From: Anaerolineaceae bacterium
GTDB lineage: Bacteria; Chloroflexota; Anaerolineae; Aggregatilineales; Phototrophicaceae
Assembly: GCA_002699585.1 (NCBI GenBank)
Contig: PABP01000014.1
Span: 845,991 to 909,990, forward strand
Length of the DNA stretch: 64,000 nucleotides
Direction of reading: 5' to 3'
Shown here: positions 37,490-47,799 of the stretch, in pieces
Layout of the letters: each line of letters opens with the position of its first letter
Numbering within the stretch: the first letter of the stretch is position 1
Made by a program: the position numbers and the translations under genes
Notes under the pieces: generated by a model
Database searches by the model: none
Seen by the model: only the letters and a program-made list of their open reading frames with translations
Told to the model about the DNA's origin: nothing

Positions 37490-37852
37490 CTAAGGCAAGT
37501 ACTGCCGTATTTGGTCAGCAAATGTATCAATATCGATGGGTTTGCTGATGTAGCCATCGCAACCGGCTTCCAGGAAATTTTCCTTGTCACCTTGCATGGC
37601 ATTGGCCGTCAGTGCCACAATCGGTATCTCACGGATGGTTGGCATCTGACGAATATGTTGGGTGGCGGTCACGCCATCCATTTCTGGCATGCTGATGTCC
37701 ATCAGGATCAAATCAGGTGGGTCGTTCTGGGCCATTTCAATGCCCACGATGGCAGTCTCGGCTTCATGTACTTCAAATCCTTCTGCCAATAGGACGCGCT
37801 TGACCAGCATGCGATTGTTGAAATCATCTTCAATATATAGCACTCGCGCCAT
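37490..37852 (-). CDS. Stand-alone response-regulator receiver
   Basis: A 120-residue single-domain receiver of normal length: YIEDDFNN acidic pocket, phospho-acceptor in LILMDISMPEMDG (D52), ALTANAMQG and YISKPIDID with the conserved Lys. No output domain. AAGGAG precedes the ATG at 37852. It is the first gene of the minus-strand sensory run, 103 bases ahead of the second receiver. It resembles DivK/CheY-like phosphate carriers. Confidence 0.92.
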   Translation of the reverse strand: MARVLYIEDDFNNRMLVKRVLLAEGFEVHEAETAIVGIEMAQNDPPDLILMDISMPEMDGVTATQHIRQMPTIREIPIVALTANAMQGDKENFLEAGCDGYISKPIDIDTFADQIRQYLP

Positions 37853-37965
37853 AGGGTTCTATCTCCTTAACGGGGATCTATGCGCTTCTGATAGTTAATC
37901 TAATGCCCCGCACTAGCGAGCATAACGGTCTTCTATGATGGAGGTCATAGGCATATGATTGTCTT

Positions 37966-37987
37966 GATGAGCATTTTTATGCTCATC
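37966..37987. other. Perfect 9-bp inverted repeat in a divergent promoter region
   Basis: GATGAGCAT (37966-37974) and ATGCTCATC (37979-37987) flank TTTT. It could be an operator or a hairpin; no gene ends nearby on either strand, which argues against a normal terminator. Confidence 0.4.
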
Positions 37988-38091
37988 TTTCATTATGAAG
38001 GCATTGAGGCATCGTTTGCATTAAGACTTTGTCACAATGCACATTATTCTCTACGATAATAGTCATAGATAAAGTTTTCAGGCAGTGACTT

Positions 38092-38097
38092 TATAAT
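38092..38097 (+). promoter_or_regulatory. TATAAT -10 box upstream of the cyclophilin gene
   Basis: A consensus TATAAT lies 93 bases before the ATG at 38190. No good -35 box was found at 16-18 bases. Confidence 0.35.
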
Positions 38098-38189
38098 CGT
38101 TTGCTGGTTTAACCCACATTTTCTGCTATCCTGATAGCCACGGCGGCTGTTCAGGTCGTCTACACTTTCATTGAACAAGGAGTTCATAC

Positions 38190-38678
38190 ATGGCGAAAAA
38201 GTACAACGCCTATCCTGATATGGTGATTGATCCATCCAAGTCTTACGTCGCCCGTATTGAAACGGACCGGGGCACGATTAACATTGATCTCTTCGCTGAC
38301 CGCGCCCCCAAAACAGTCAACAATTTCGTCTTTTTGGCGCGCGATGGCTTTTATGATGACCTCATCTTCCATCGTGTCATCGATGACTTCATGGTCCAGG
38401 GTGGCGATCCCAATGGCGATGGTCGTGGTGGCCCTGGCTACACCTGGCCTGATGAAGAATCCGCCCTCAAGATCAAGCACGAACGCGGCTCCCTGAGCAT
38501 GGCCAATGCGGGCCGCAACACCAACGGCAGCCAGTTCTTCATTACTCACATCGTCACCGACTGGCTTAATGGCAAGCACGCTGTTTTCGGCAAGGTCCAG
38601 GGCGAGTCCGACCAGGCTGTTGTCGACAGCATCCAGCAGATGGACCGCATCAAGTCGATTGAAATCATCGAATCCTAA
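38190..38678 (+). CDS. Cyclophilin-type peptidyl-prolyl isomerase
   Basis: A 162-residue single-domain cyclophilin that catalyses cis-trans isomerisation at prolines during folding. The catalytic segment reads [15 protein letters not shown] (Arg and Gln-Gly-Gly), followed by [18 protein letters not shown]. No signal peptide, so it is cytoplasmic. AAGGAG lies before the ATG. The gene interrupts the run of minus-strand sensor genes and ends at a strong terminator. Confidence 0.92.
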   Translation: MAKKYNAYPDMVIDPSKSYVARIETDRGTINIDLFADRAPKTVNNFVFLARDGFYDDLIFHRVIDDFMVQGGDPNGDGRGGPGYTWPDEESALKIKHERGSLSMANAGRNTNGSQFFITHIVTDWLNGKHAVFGKVQGESDQAVVDSIQQMDRIKSIEIIES

Positions 38679-38718
38679 GTTTCGATAACTGGTGCGAGTG
38701 ATATTCCGATTCGCAATC

Positions 38719-38762
38719 AAAAAAGGACATGCCCTGTGCTAAGTTGGGGCGTGTCCTTTTTT
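38719..38762 (+). terminator. Strong Rho-independent terminator after the cyclophilin gene
   Basis: AAAAAAGGACATGCCC (38719-38734) pairs with GGGCGTGTCCTTTTTT (38747-38762) around a 12-nt loop. A long stem ending in six T. Confidence 0.85.
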
Positions 38763-38835
38763 CGTGACAGTTACAGGCTATAATCGGACAGCATACACAA
38801 CTCGTAGCCATCATTTGTTTAGCTGCTATTCGATC

Positions 38836-39276
38836 ATGTCATTCTATAAGAAAAGCCTGCCGGAACCGACTTACAAACCCATCCAGACGCCGCTGGGCGT
38901 CCTGCATGGTCGCGACGCGGTGCTGGTTGAAAATCTCTTCTATGATCCGCAGGATGGGGGCTTGCTGCGCATCACTGGCCAGCTTGATGGCGCCTCGGTT
39001 ACGCTCAACCCACAAGGACTGGCAGCCATTCCCTTTACACTGTCCTTCGATGATGTCCAGGCTTTTACCGTTACCCAGGTCGATACCTACGGCTACGGCG
39101 GCGGCTCCGTCAGTAGCTTTGACCAGGTCTTTCATTCACGCTGGCGCTACGACCTCATGAACCGCCACTCGACGACCATCACCGGACGCCACACGCACTA
39201 CCATCTGCGCACCTATGACGATGTCTTCGATATTTTGTGTGAATCGTTTGAACTGCTGCTGGACCTGCCGGATTAG
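38836..39276 (+). CDS. Hypothetical protein of unknown function
   Basis: About 146 residues, soluble and beta-rich, with no motif I recognise. Visible features are a GYGGGSVSSF glycine loop, an aromatic and His-rich stretch (THYHLRTYDDVFD) and an acidic C-terminus. ATG 38836 (MSFYKKSLPEPTYKP) is taken as start because the protein-like composition begins there; an ATG at 38764 overlaps the end of the terminator. The stop overlaps the convergent kinase gene by 4 bp. Confidence 0.5.
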   Translation: MSFYKKSLPEPTYKPIQTPLGVLHGRDAVLVENLFYDPQDGGLLRITGQLDGASVTLNPQGLAAIPFTLSFDDVQAFTVTQVDTYGYGGGSVSSFDQVFHSRWRYDLMNRHSTTITGRHTHYHLRTYDDVFDILCESFELLLDLPD

Positions 39277-42200
39277 TCAATCGGCTCCACGATCTGTGCG
39301 GTGGGCAGGGTGATACTGAAAATGCTGCCACCTGCCGGGTTATCGCTGATCCAGATGCGCCCGCCCTGGGCCTGCACCGCCAATCGGCAGAACGTCAATC
39401 CCAGGCCGACGCCGCGACGTTTGCCATGCTGCCCCTCAATCTGCACGAACTGGTCGAACAGCTTCTCTTTATAGCTATCCGGCACACCTGGCCCCTCGTC
39501 CATGATATCTACTTGCAGTTGGCCGTTTTTAGCTTCAACTGCCCGGATCGTAACCGTCGCGTTTTCCGGGCTGTGCTTGAGCGCGTTATCCATCAGGTTC
39601 ATGAGGATGCGCTCGGTCTTTTCGCTGTCGATGTTCAGCAGCGGCAGGTCGTCCATATAGTCGGTTTCAATAGCGATGTTTAGCTCAGTGGCCAATGGCC
39701 CCAATTGCGTCTGTATCTTGTCGATGAGGTCCGGCAGATGGGCGATTTCCGTTTCCAGGTCCATCGTGCCGCTTTCCATCTTGGCGATGTCCAGCAGAGA
39801 ATCGACGCGCATCATCACTGTGCGGATGGCGCGTTCGCTGGCATCGATGGCTCTCTCGAGAATGGGGCGGTGCTGGCTGTCCTCTGGGATCAACTCCTGG
39901 AACAGGCGGAAGCTGGCTTTGACGGCAGTCAGTGGGCTGCGCAAATCATGCACGATCATACGCGAGAACATCTGCCGCGCCCGCACTAGTTCGTATTCTT
40001 CGGTCTTGTTGTAATAGACCAGCAGCGCCGCCACCACCCGCCGCTGATCGTTGCGCACAGGGATGATCTGGCGCTGAATATGGCGCGTGCTGTCGTCAAT
40101 GTCGATAGTATAGCTGCTGGACTCGTACTTATGCCAGATGGCCGGGTCGTTCAGCCGACTGAGTAGATTCTCGATCTCGCGGCGGCTCTTAAAGCCCAGA
40201 CGATCCAGCACATGGCCATCATCTTCGCTGACGCTGGCCGTAATCGGCTGCTGTACCAGATAGTAACTGTCTAAGCCCACCAGATCGATGCGCGGGTTGG
40301 CCTGGATGACCGAGCCATCCGCACCCAGCAGCAAAATGCCTTCTTCCATCGCGTTGAGGATAACGGCCATATTGTCACGGGCCTGGCGCACTCTCTGGAA
40401 CAGTTGCGTATTTTCAATGGCGATGATGCCCTGATGGGCCACTTGCTGTAGGAAGCCGCTGTCATCCTGGCTGAACGCGCCAACTTCTTCGCTTTCCAGT
40501 ACGATTAACCCCACGCAGGCATCCGCCCGCCAGATGGGGACCAGCAGCAATGAGCGCGTCGTTGGCAGCAATGGCGCACAGTCTTCCTCTTCGTGGGTGT
40601 CATCACACTGGATGACGGCCCCTTCTTGCATCACCTGCCCGACCATACCCTCGCGTAAAATGGCCACACTGCTAAAAAAGTCGTCGGGGTAGTTGAATTG
40701 CGCCGGGACGTGCAGCATGTCGGTTTCATTGTGCATGATGATCGCCCCGTGCGGTGCGCGCGTCACCGTCACGACATAATTCAGGATGGTTTCATAGACG
40801 CGATTGGTATCCTTGAACGATGCCGTCAGCATCTGGCCCAGTTCTGCCAGGATGCTCAACTGCTTGACGCGCATTTCCAGTGCATGGTCCGTCTGGGCGA
40901 AGGTTGTCGCATTGTGCAGTGCCTGCGCGACCTGGGTGGCATACGCCTGCAAGAGATCAATCTGCTCATAAGCGAAGAGCTGCGGCTCATCAAAATACAA
41001 CGCCAACACGCCCTTATGCTGGTTGCGCATCCACAAGCGCAGCTCGATCATCGCTTGCAGATGGTTCGCTTCTAACTTGGCGCGTAGCTCCGGTGGGGCG
41101 GCCCCCTGTGATGTAATCGTAACCGCGTCGCGCTCGGAGCTGTTCTGGGGCGATGTCAATAGTGGCGGAATATGGCCCGGATGGTCGAAGCCGTGTTGCT
41201 CCACCATCATGAAGCCCACATCGGCATTGAGTTCATACAGCACCGCCGCTGAGGCGTCCGCAATCAGCGGCGCGGATGTTACCACCGTCTCAATCACTTC
41301 GGTATACGACAGGCTGTGGTTCAGCGTCGTCGTAATCATGTTCAACTTGGCCAGACGCTCCGCACGCTGGACCTGCTGACGGTAGAGCAGCGCGTTATCA
41401 ATGGCGATAGCCGCTGTATTGGTCATAGTCTGCAACAGGTCGACATCTTCCCGCCGAAAGTGGCGGCCATCGTGCGTCTGGACGATTAATGCACCCAGGA
41501 CATGGTCATGCGCCTGTAAAGGTATGCCAATCCAATTGCTGATGTTAGTATGGTCGGCTTCGTTTTCAAAATAGGATGGCGCATCCTCACGCAGAATCAG
41601 GCTCTGGTTGGTGACAATCACGCGCTGGATGAGGTCCGCATCGTCCGGTGGCGCATCATCCATCTGATGAGCAACTTCGGCATTTTGCTCAATAATCAGG
41701 GGGTAGCCAATATTGCCGCGGCCATCCAGCAGAGCAATCGTAAACGTATCGACATTCAGCATGCGGTTGACCTCTTGATGGGTCAACTGCAATAGCTCCA
41801 ACAGGTTGAGGTTGCCGCGCATGGCATCCGTCATGGCGACCATGATATTTTTTTCGCTCAGTTGCCGCCGTAAACGCTGCTGAATGCGGCTGAGGCTGTA
41901 TAAACCAAAGATGATGAGCGCCGCGCCAGTGATCGTCACTGAGAAGAGCGTAAATGAGGTGTCGCTGCGGGCTACCACGCTGCCGACAAATGAGAAGGGG
42001 ATCGGCATCAGCATCAATGTGAAGATCGTCAGGCTGTTGGTGCGCATGATGCGCTCGCCCACGTACATCACAAAATGGGTGTGAATCGCTAATATGGCAA
42101 GGTATAAGGCGACGTAGGTCAGCGAGAAGATCGACAGTTGCAGCCAGTGCGTATCAAACGCGGCACCGATAGGCAGCATGCCCTCTAGCAGCAGATAGGT

Positions 42201-42593
42201 GCGCCCAGCAACATAAAAGGCCAGGGTCTGCTGCCCAACCATCAACGTGAAGGCATACAGTCGGTCAATCGAGCGTTGGTATTGCCGTGACCGTGTCACT
42301 TCAATCAGGGCGCCCAGGCCGCTCCCCAGCGCGATAGCGACGGTCATCAGTGGGAAGGCTTCGGCTGGCAACGACAAAAACGCCATAATGCCAATCGCAT
42401 GGCCCACGCTCAGTTTGCCAGCCTGCAACGGAATGCTCAAAACGACGGCCAGTGCCATCAGCAACCCATAGACACCCCACTCCAGAAGATAGTCCGAAGC
42501 TGTGCTGGTATTCGTCAGCAGGTTGCCGACAATGACGGCCACAGTCAGGGCCGTCACAGTAAAGACGAATGTCGGGGCGATGCGATGTCTCAT
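39273..42593 (-). CDS. Membrane histidine kinase: polytopic sensor, 3 GAF, PAS
   Basis: A 1106-residue sensor kinase: six or seven membrane helices (about 1-245), GAF1 (260-405), GAF2 (415-570), GAF3 (585-745; LPTTRSLLLVPIWR), PAS (about 755-880), HisKA with MIVHDLRSPLTAV (H882) and HATPase_c (NLMDNALKHS, DEGPGVPDS, GVGLGLTFCRLAVQ). All kinase boxes are present. The H-box is HDLRSPL rather than HELRTPL, shared with the next kinase upstream. No receiver is attached, so phosphate must go to a separate regulator such as the stand-alone receivers. It starts 98 bases after the larger kinase and probably belongs to the same transcript. Confidence 0.9.
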   Translation of the reverse strand: MRHRIAPTFVFTVTALTVAVIVGNLLTNTSTASDYLLEWGVYGLLMALAVVLSIPLQAGKLSVGHAIGIMAFLSLPAEAFPLMTVAIALGSGLGALIEVTRSRQYQRSIDRLYAFTLMVGQQTLAFYVAGRTYLLLEGMLPIGAAFDTHWLQLSIFSLTYVALYLAILAIHTHFVMYVGERIMRTNSLTIFTLMLMPIPFSFVGSVVARSDTSFTLFSVTITGAALIIFGLYSLSRIQQRLRRQLSEKNIMVAMTDAMRGNLNLLELLQLTHQEVNRMLNVDTFTIALLDGRGNIGYPLIIEQNAEVAHQMDDAPPDDADLIQRVIVTNQSLILREDAPSYFENEADHTNISNWIGIPLQAHDHVLGALIVQTHDGRHFRREDVDLLQTMTNTAAIAIDNALLYRQQVQRAERLAKLNMITTTLNHSLSYTEVIETVVTSAPLIADASAAVLYELNADVGFMMVEQHGFDHPGHIPPLLTSPQNSSERDAVTITSQGAAPPELRAKLEANHLQAMIELRLWMRNQHKGVLALYFDEPQLFAYEQIDLLQAYATQVAQALHNATTFAQTDHALEMRVKQLSILAELGQMLTASFKDTNRVYETILNYVVTVTRAPHGAIIMHNETDMLHVPAQFNYPDDFFSSVAILREGMVGQVMQEGAVIQCDDTHEEEDCAPLLPTTRSLLLVPIWRADACVGLIVLESEEVGAFSQDDSGFLQQVAHQGIIAIENTQLFQRVRQARDNMAVILNAMEEGILLLGADGSVIQANPRIDLVGLDSYYLVQQPITASVSEDDGHVLDRLGFKSRREIENLLSRLNDPAIWHKYESSSYTIDIDDSTRHIQRQIIPVRNDQRRVVAALLVYYNKTEEYELVRARQMFSRMIVHDLRSPLTAVKASFRLFQELIPEDSQHRPILERAIDASERAIRTVMMRVDSLLDIAKMESGTMDLETEIAHLPDLIDKIQTQLGPLATELNIAIETDYMDDLPLLNIDSEKTERILMNLMDNALKHSPENATVTIRAVEAKNGQLQVDIMDEGPGVPDSYKEKLFDQFVQIEGQHGKRRGVGLGLTFCRLAVQAQGGRIWISDNPAGGSIFSITLPTAQIVEPID

Positions 42594-42691
42594 GTGCTGA
42601 TCTCAATCCGTGCGATTGCTTACAGGCCATACCACTCGCCATAACGATAAATGACGATGAGGTCAACCAATGACACATCAGCTTACGGGGT

Positions 42692-45600
42692 TTATTTGGC
42701 CAGGGGTAGCGTGAAGACGAAATTCGCACCCTGTAGCGGGCCTTCGTCAGCGATCCAGATGTGACCGCCGTGCGCTTCTACAGCCAATTTGCAGAAGTGC
42801 AAACCCAAACCACTGCCTTTATCACCCTGATATGGCCTCTGTGTCGTGATCTGCTCGTACTGCTCAAACACACGTTCCCGCATCTCTTCTGGAATGCCGG
42901 GGCCGCTGTCGTTGACGAAGAGCCGGATCATATCGCGGTCCTCATCAGAGCGGTACGCTCCTACCATTATACGTCCACCACTGGGTGTGAACTTATAAGC
43001 ATTTTGCATCAGATTGATAAATACACGGCGGATCAGGTCATTATCGACCATTAAATCGGGTAAATCCGGCTCAAGTTGCGTTTCAACCGTTAAATTTGCC
43101 TCAGACATTGACGTGGCCAGGGCATCCGTTGCTTGCTCCAGAATGTAGAAAACGGGCAGTTGTTGCAGGTCAAGCGGTAGCTCGCCTTTGCCCATGCGCT
43201 CGATGTCACGCATGCTATCGACCAGATGCAGCAGTTGGTTGGCACTTTCCAGGCTGACCTGGATCGACGGCACCAGATTTTCATCGACGGAATCGCCCGC
43301 ACCCTCTAGCAGCGCCAGCACCATATACATGCTGCTGATGATCGAACTCAGTGGGCTGCGCAGGTCATGAATGACCATACTCTGGACTTTTTGCCGATAC
43401 AGTTCGAGTTCTTTTTCTTCCGTCTGGTCATGTAATGTGACCAGGCGCGCTATCAGGCCGCTGGTATTTTCGCCCGTGATGGGCGTATGCGTTTCTTTGA
43501 TATACAGCGTGTGCCCATCGCGCCGGGTGATGGCATATTCACGGTCCTGGTTGTCAGCAGCCGTCGCCCGGTATAGGCCACTAATCTTATCGACGTAGGC
43601 ATTGGCCGCGACCGGGTCATCCGGGTACATATTGTTTGCCAGCACTTCCGCAAAGGATTCGCGGAATTCTGTTTCATCGTTCAAACCAATGAGCTGCTCC
43701 GCGGCCGGGTTGGCTGCCTGTACAAAACCACCCCGATCCAACAGTGCCAAACCATCGCGGCTGGCCCGCAGGATTGTGCTCATCTGCTCGTTCTGGCCCT
43801 TGAGCGTTTCGCTCAGGTAGATGATTTCCAGATGGCGGCCCACCTGCTGCGATAGCAGTTCGACCGTGTTCTTTAGCTCGGTGTCGAAGTCCTTGGCCTC
43901 CCGGAAGGTGATGCACAGGACTTCTTTGACATCATGGTGCCGGATAATCGGCATAAATACGGCACTCTTATGGCCCACATGGTCAAGTAGCTCATAAGAC
44001 TGGTACATCGGCTCGTTGGCAATGTCGGTTACGTATTGCACGCTCTGCTTGTTGACTGCTTCCAACGCTAAGGTATCTGGGATATGTGGCTCACTCTCGC
44101 GGACATCATCTGCGGCTTCGCGCAGGAATCCCGTTACCTGGATTAAGGAGGCTGTTTGCTCGTCGCGATAGTAAAGGGCGCTCTCATAGCCATCCAGCAC
44201 GATCAACGATTCGCGCGTGATGACGCGGATAATCTCGTTCTGGTTCATCGTCTCGACAGCACTCAGCGTCATATCGCGCAGCCTTTGCAGCATCATCACC
44301 TGTTGCTGGCGCTCTAGCAGCATGTTGGAGTTGGTGATACTGATGGCTGCATGGCTAGCCAGGTTCTTCAAAAAGCCCACTTGCTCTTTGCTGAACGCAT
44401 TCGGCTTCTGGCTCAAAACCTGCAAAGCGCCAATGGTCCTGCCGCCGTATTGCAGGGGTACCGCCAGCGACGAACGGTAGATGATGCGCGTATCGACCAT
44501 CTCCGCATCGGTTTCCTCAGCCTCGCCATCATTCGGTTGCAAATCATGATGCAGGCTTTCTTTGCCTTCCTGCACCACTTCAGCGAGAACGGGGCTTTCA
44601 TCCAGTAAGAGCACCTCTGCGCGCTGGGTAAAGCGTTCTTCGATGATTTCATGGACCGTCGATTGTAATTCCGTGCCGTGTTGCAGCAACCCGACCACGC
44701 TCTTGCTGGCCTGGGTCGCGCTCATGGCGGCTTCCAACACATTGCGCAGGATGATGTCTTTATCTAGCGATTGCGCAATCTGGATGGCGATGCCTTCCAG
44801 CGCCGCCAACTGACCCAGTCGCTGCACCAGATCTTCTTCAATTTCGTTATAGCGCCGCGCGTTAAATAGCTGGAAGGAAATCTGATTGGTGGCCATCTCC
44901 AGCAAACGCACATCGTTGGGCGTTAGCACGCGCGGTTCGTCAGCGCGCATCTGCAAAATGCCGATGACTTCCTGATTGATAATGAGCGGGGCTGCGAACC
45001 GCACCACATCGCCGACCTGCTCCATGAGTTCGCGTAGGGCATCGGACAGGCTCGTATCTTCCAGCCGCCAGTTATAGACGTAAAAGCGCAGGCTGTTTAA
45101 AGCGGTATCAAACTCAGGGATGCGCGTCAGTTCACGATAGCTGCGCGTCACATGCTGCTGGCCAATATCCGACGTCAGCAAAATGCCTTCAACCTTGTTG
45201 ACTTGCTTCAGCGCGACATCAATCTTGTTGAAGCCAAACAGGTCTTCAAGGATTTCATTGATGCGCAGCACAATCTGCTCTAAATCCAACTCTGCGGAAG
45301 ACGAGCGCGACAATTCGACCAACTGTGCCTGTTCAGACGCATAAAGCTCCAATGCACGCAGCAGCTCCGCATTGTCCAGGGCAGCCGTCACCTGGTTGGC
45401 CAGCATCTCCAGCAGGCTGATCTCGCCAGCGGAATAGTTATGCGGCGTATCATGATAGACATTCAAGCTGCCCAGGTGCGCCATCCCTGACTTCAGCGGG
45501 ATGCTCAACGTCGCAGCGAAATGGCCTTCCTTAGCTGCTGCCTGCACCTTGGCGTTGAATTTGGTCACATCAGGAATACTGATGATCTCTTCTGACGGGA

Positions 45601-47062
45601 GGCCACTATCGGTGAAGGTACGCCAATCTGGAGGTGTTATCCCTTCCGGGAACCCCAGCGATGCGCTGACGTTGGCGCTGGCATCATCTTCATCGTAGAC
45701 AAAGATGGCCGCTTTTTCAGTATTCGATAGATTCAGTGCGATCTCGCAGGCGGTCTTCAATGATTCAGATCGGTCGATGTTGAACATCACATCATGCAGC
45801 GACGTGTTGATGAACGACATATGCTGCGCCATCTGCATCGTCTGCTGGTAGGTGATGGCATTACGAATCGCTGCACTCGTTTGGGACCCGATTGTCTCGA
45901 ACAGCAGCGCGTCCGCGTCCGTGTAAGCCCGTTGGTTGCTCAGATGCCCGATGGCCATCACGCCATACAGGCTGTCACCGACGATTAGCGGCATACCCAG
46001 ATAGGCGGCTAGCTGTCGCTCTGGTGGGGCAGGCTCCAGGTCAGGGAAAAGGTGCTGGTTCGCCAGGGAGATATGCAGCGCATATTTCTGTTTGATAACT
46101 TCACTGGTATAGCTCTGGTCAAGCGCCTTAGTGTCCCAGTCGATTCGCTGGTTTTCAAGCATCACGAAAGGGAAGCTCAGCGTACCGTATTCGCTATCAA
46201 TCGTAGCGACATAAAACAGGTCCAGCGTAAATACGGAACGCATATCCTGATAAACGTGCATCAGCATATCATCGACCATCATGTCGTCATTGATACTCTT
46301 GCTGATGCGGTTCAGGACAGTAAGGTCATCTTGTAAGCGCGTGATCGCTGATTGTGGGGCCACTTCTTCGGCATAATCCGGCTTCAAAAATTGGTACGTC
46401 GCTAATGCCAACAGCCCGGTCAAAATCACAGTAGTACCGCTTGTCCAGGCCAATGCAATGGCGACCGAACCGACCGTTAGCATCACCAGGTTCAGCCAGT
46501 AGGCGGGACGCATCAATACCTGGTTGGGGTCAGCATCCGCTACCAGCACAATACCGACGATCCGTGTCAATAGCAACCCGACGAACACAGCCAGCAAAGC
46601 CAACGCCACTGTTGCCAGGTCTGTGTTTTCAATTGGTGGCGCGGTAGCCGTTAACAATAGGATCACATACACAGCCAGCAGGCCGATGCCAACGCTCGCT
46701 AAGTAATAGACGTTGTACCACAATAAAGAGGGTCGATAGGTTGCAGGGGATTGTTGCAGCTCGCTAAGCGGCTCGCCAAAAATAACGTGTAAAGCAAGGC
46801 CAATCAGCGTCCCCAAAAGCAGGACGAGTAAGCCGGCCACAATATGGCTACCCACCACCATAATCACCGCAATGGCGAAGGCATAAGCCTCTGCCGTTGG
46901 GCGTCTCCATATGAGTAATCCGGTTGCAATGCTGCCCAAGCCCACTGCGATGAGCGTTGTTTGTTGGTCCAATACATCCACCCCCGTAACGAGGATGCTG
47001 ATAAGGGCTAACAACGTAATCAATGCAAGTATGAGGGCGACTGGCTTATTTTCTACGATCAC
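42692..47062 (-). CDS. Membrane histidine kinase: polytopic sensor, 5 GAF, PAS
   Basis: A 1456-residue sensor kinase: about eight membrane helices (1-225), five GAF domains (about 240-405, 410-585, 590-765, 770-945, 950-1110), PAS (about 1115-1215), HisKA with VIHDLRSPLSSI (H1232) and HATPase_c (NLMQNAYKFT, NDSGPGIPEE, GSGLGLHFCKLAVE). The start is read as GTG at 47062, just ahead of the first helix, but no good ribosome site is seen and the start is uncertain. It is divergent from the BTAD regulator across an 800-bp AT-rich region, a layout that suggests a functional link. Confidence 0.88.
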   Translation of the reverse strand: MIVENKPVALILALITLLALISILVTGVDVLDQQTTLIAVGLGSIATGLLIWRRPTAEAYAFAIAVIMVVGSHIVAGLLVLLLGTLIGLALHVIFGEPLSELQQSPATYRPSLLWYNVYYLASVGIGLLAVYVILLLTATAPPIENTDLATVALALLAVFVGLLLTRIVGIVLVADADPNQVLMRPAYWLNLVMLTVGSVAIALAWTSGTTVILTGLLALATYQFLKPDYAEEVAPQSAITRLQDDLTVLNRISKSINDDMMVDDMLMHVYQDMRSVFTLDLFYVATIDSEYGTLSFPFVMLENQRIDWDTKALDQSYTSEVIKQKYALHISLANQHLFPDLEPAPPERQLAAYLGMPLIVGDSLYGVMAIGHLSNQRAYTDADALLFETIGSQTSAAIRNAITYQQTMQMAQHMSFINTSLHDVMFNIDRSESLKTACEIALNLSNTEKAAIFVYDEDDASANVSASLGFPEGITPPDWRTFTDSGLPSEEIISIPDVTKFNAKVQAAAKEGHFAATLSIPLKSGMAHLGSLNVYHDTPHNYSAGEISLLEMLANQVTAALDNAELLRALELYASEQAQLVELSRSSSAELDLEQIVLRINEILEDLFGFNKIDVALKQVNKVEGILLTSDIGQQHVTRSYRELTRIPEFDTALNSLRFYVYNWRLEDTSLSDALRELMEQVGDVVRFAAPLIINQEVIGILQMRADEPRVLTPNDVRLLEMATNQISFQLFNARRYNEIEEDLVQRLGQLAALEGIAIQIAQSLDKDIILRNVLEAAMSATQASKSVVGLLQHGTELQSTVHEIIEERFTQRAEVLLLDESPVLAEVVQEGKESLHHDLQPNDGEAEETDAEMVDTRIIYRSSLAVPLQYGGRTIGALQVLSQKPNAFSKEQVGFLKNLASHAAISITNSNMLLERQQQVMMLQRLRDMTLSAVETMNQNEIIRVITRESLIVLDGYESALYYRDEQTASLIQVTGFLREAADDVRESEPHIPDTLALEAVNKQSVQYVTDIANEPMYQSYELLDHVGHKSAVFMPIIRHHDVKEVLCITFREAKDFDTELKNTVELLSQQVGRHLEIIYLSETLKGQNEQMSTILRASRDGLALLDRGGFVQAANPAAEQLIGLNDETEFRESFAEVLANNMYPDDPVAANAYVDKISGLYRATAADNQDREYAITRRDGHTLYIKETHTPITGENTSGLIARLVTLHDQTEEKELELYRQKVQSMVIHDLRSPLSSIISSMYMVLALLEGAGDSVDENLVPSIQVSLESANQLLHLVDSMRDIERMGKGELPLDLQQLPVFYILEQATDALATSMSEANLTVETQLEPDLPDLMVDNDLIRRVFINLMQNAYKFTPSGGRIMVGAYRSDEDRDMIRLFVNDSGPGIPEEMRERVFEQYEQITTQRPYQGDKGSGLGLHFCKLAVEAHGGHIWIADEGPLQGANFVFTLPLAK

Positions 47063-47643
47063 GATAAGCGCACACTATGTATTATGAATTAGATTTTTGT
47101 AGATTTTTAGGGTACTTTCTATATAAACCACATAAGAAGTATCCTGTGTGATACATTGTCTCTCAGCCAGCAGACTGGATTTGTGTATCGATGTCAATGT
47201 ATCCATATTGTAACTCTTAATGTCCACAATCGGCACTCACATTTATCAACCTGCGTGTGGGGTGCTTATCGATTGGTTAGTGACTTGACTTAGACTGAAA
47301 GCTACGTCTGAGCGTACTTGCATTTTTCTCCGACGTCACAACTATAGCATTGTAAACTTCGGAAACAAAACGTCACGGGTCCAATGTGGACATCTCATTA
47401 TGTTACTATTGATTACTGGGTTATGTTCCTTTGGAAGGCATTAAGGAGTCATTGTTGCTTATGTAACTGATGAGCTTTCACTGATATTACTTAAATGGTT
47501 TGGGGACCGTTAGGACTTGTCAAAAATATTTATTAATATTACAATCCGGCTCTTATGGATGGCATTATGGATATTCTCATTATTTGCAAGACACTTGGAC
47601 TAGCGCGCAAAAGATTAGATTTGTTATGATAGATAACTACTAG

Positions 47644-47672
47644 TTGTGGTATTACAATGGTACCAGTATAAT
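47644..47672 (+). promoter_or_regulatory. Candidate sigma-70 promoter, TTGTGG-17-TATAAT
   Basis: TTGTGG (47644-47649), exactly 17 bases, then TATAAT (47667-47672), about 200 bases ahead of the BTAD regulator. Confidence 0.45.
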
Positions 47673-47799
47673 GGCGTCTCAGTACATATATTTGTTTAGT
47701 CCAGTGTAAAAGTCTGACTTTAACATGTTAAATCAATGTTATTTCAATTAATTATGGTCATTATATAAGGGTTATCACTAATTGGTATTAGATGATTAA

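Larger units (their letters stand above)
37853..38189. promoter_or_regulatory. Divergent intergenic region between receiver operon and cyclophilin
   Basis: A 337-bp AT-rich gap that must hold the promoters of both divergent units. It contains a 9-bp-stem hairpin (37966-37987) and a TATAAT box facing the cyclophilin gene (38092-38097). No coding sequence is supported. Confidence 0.5.
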
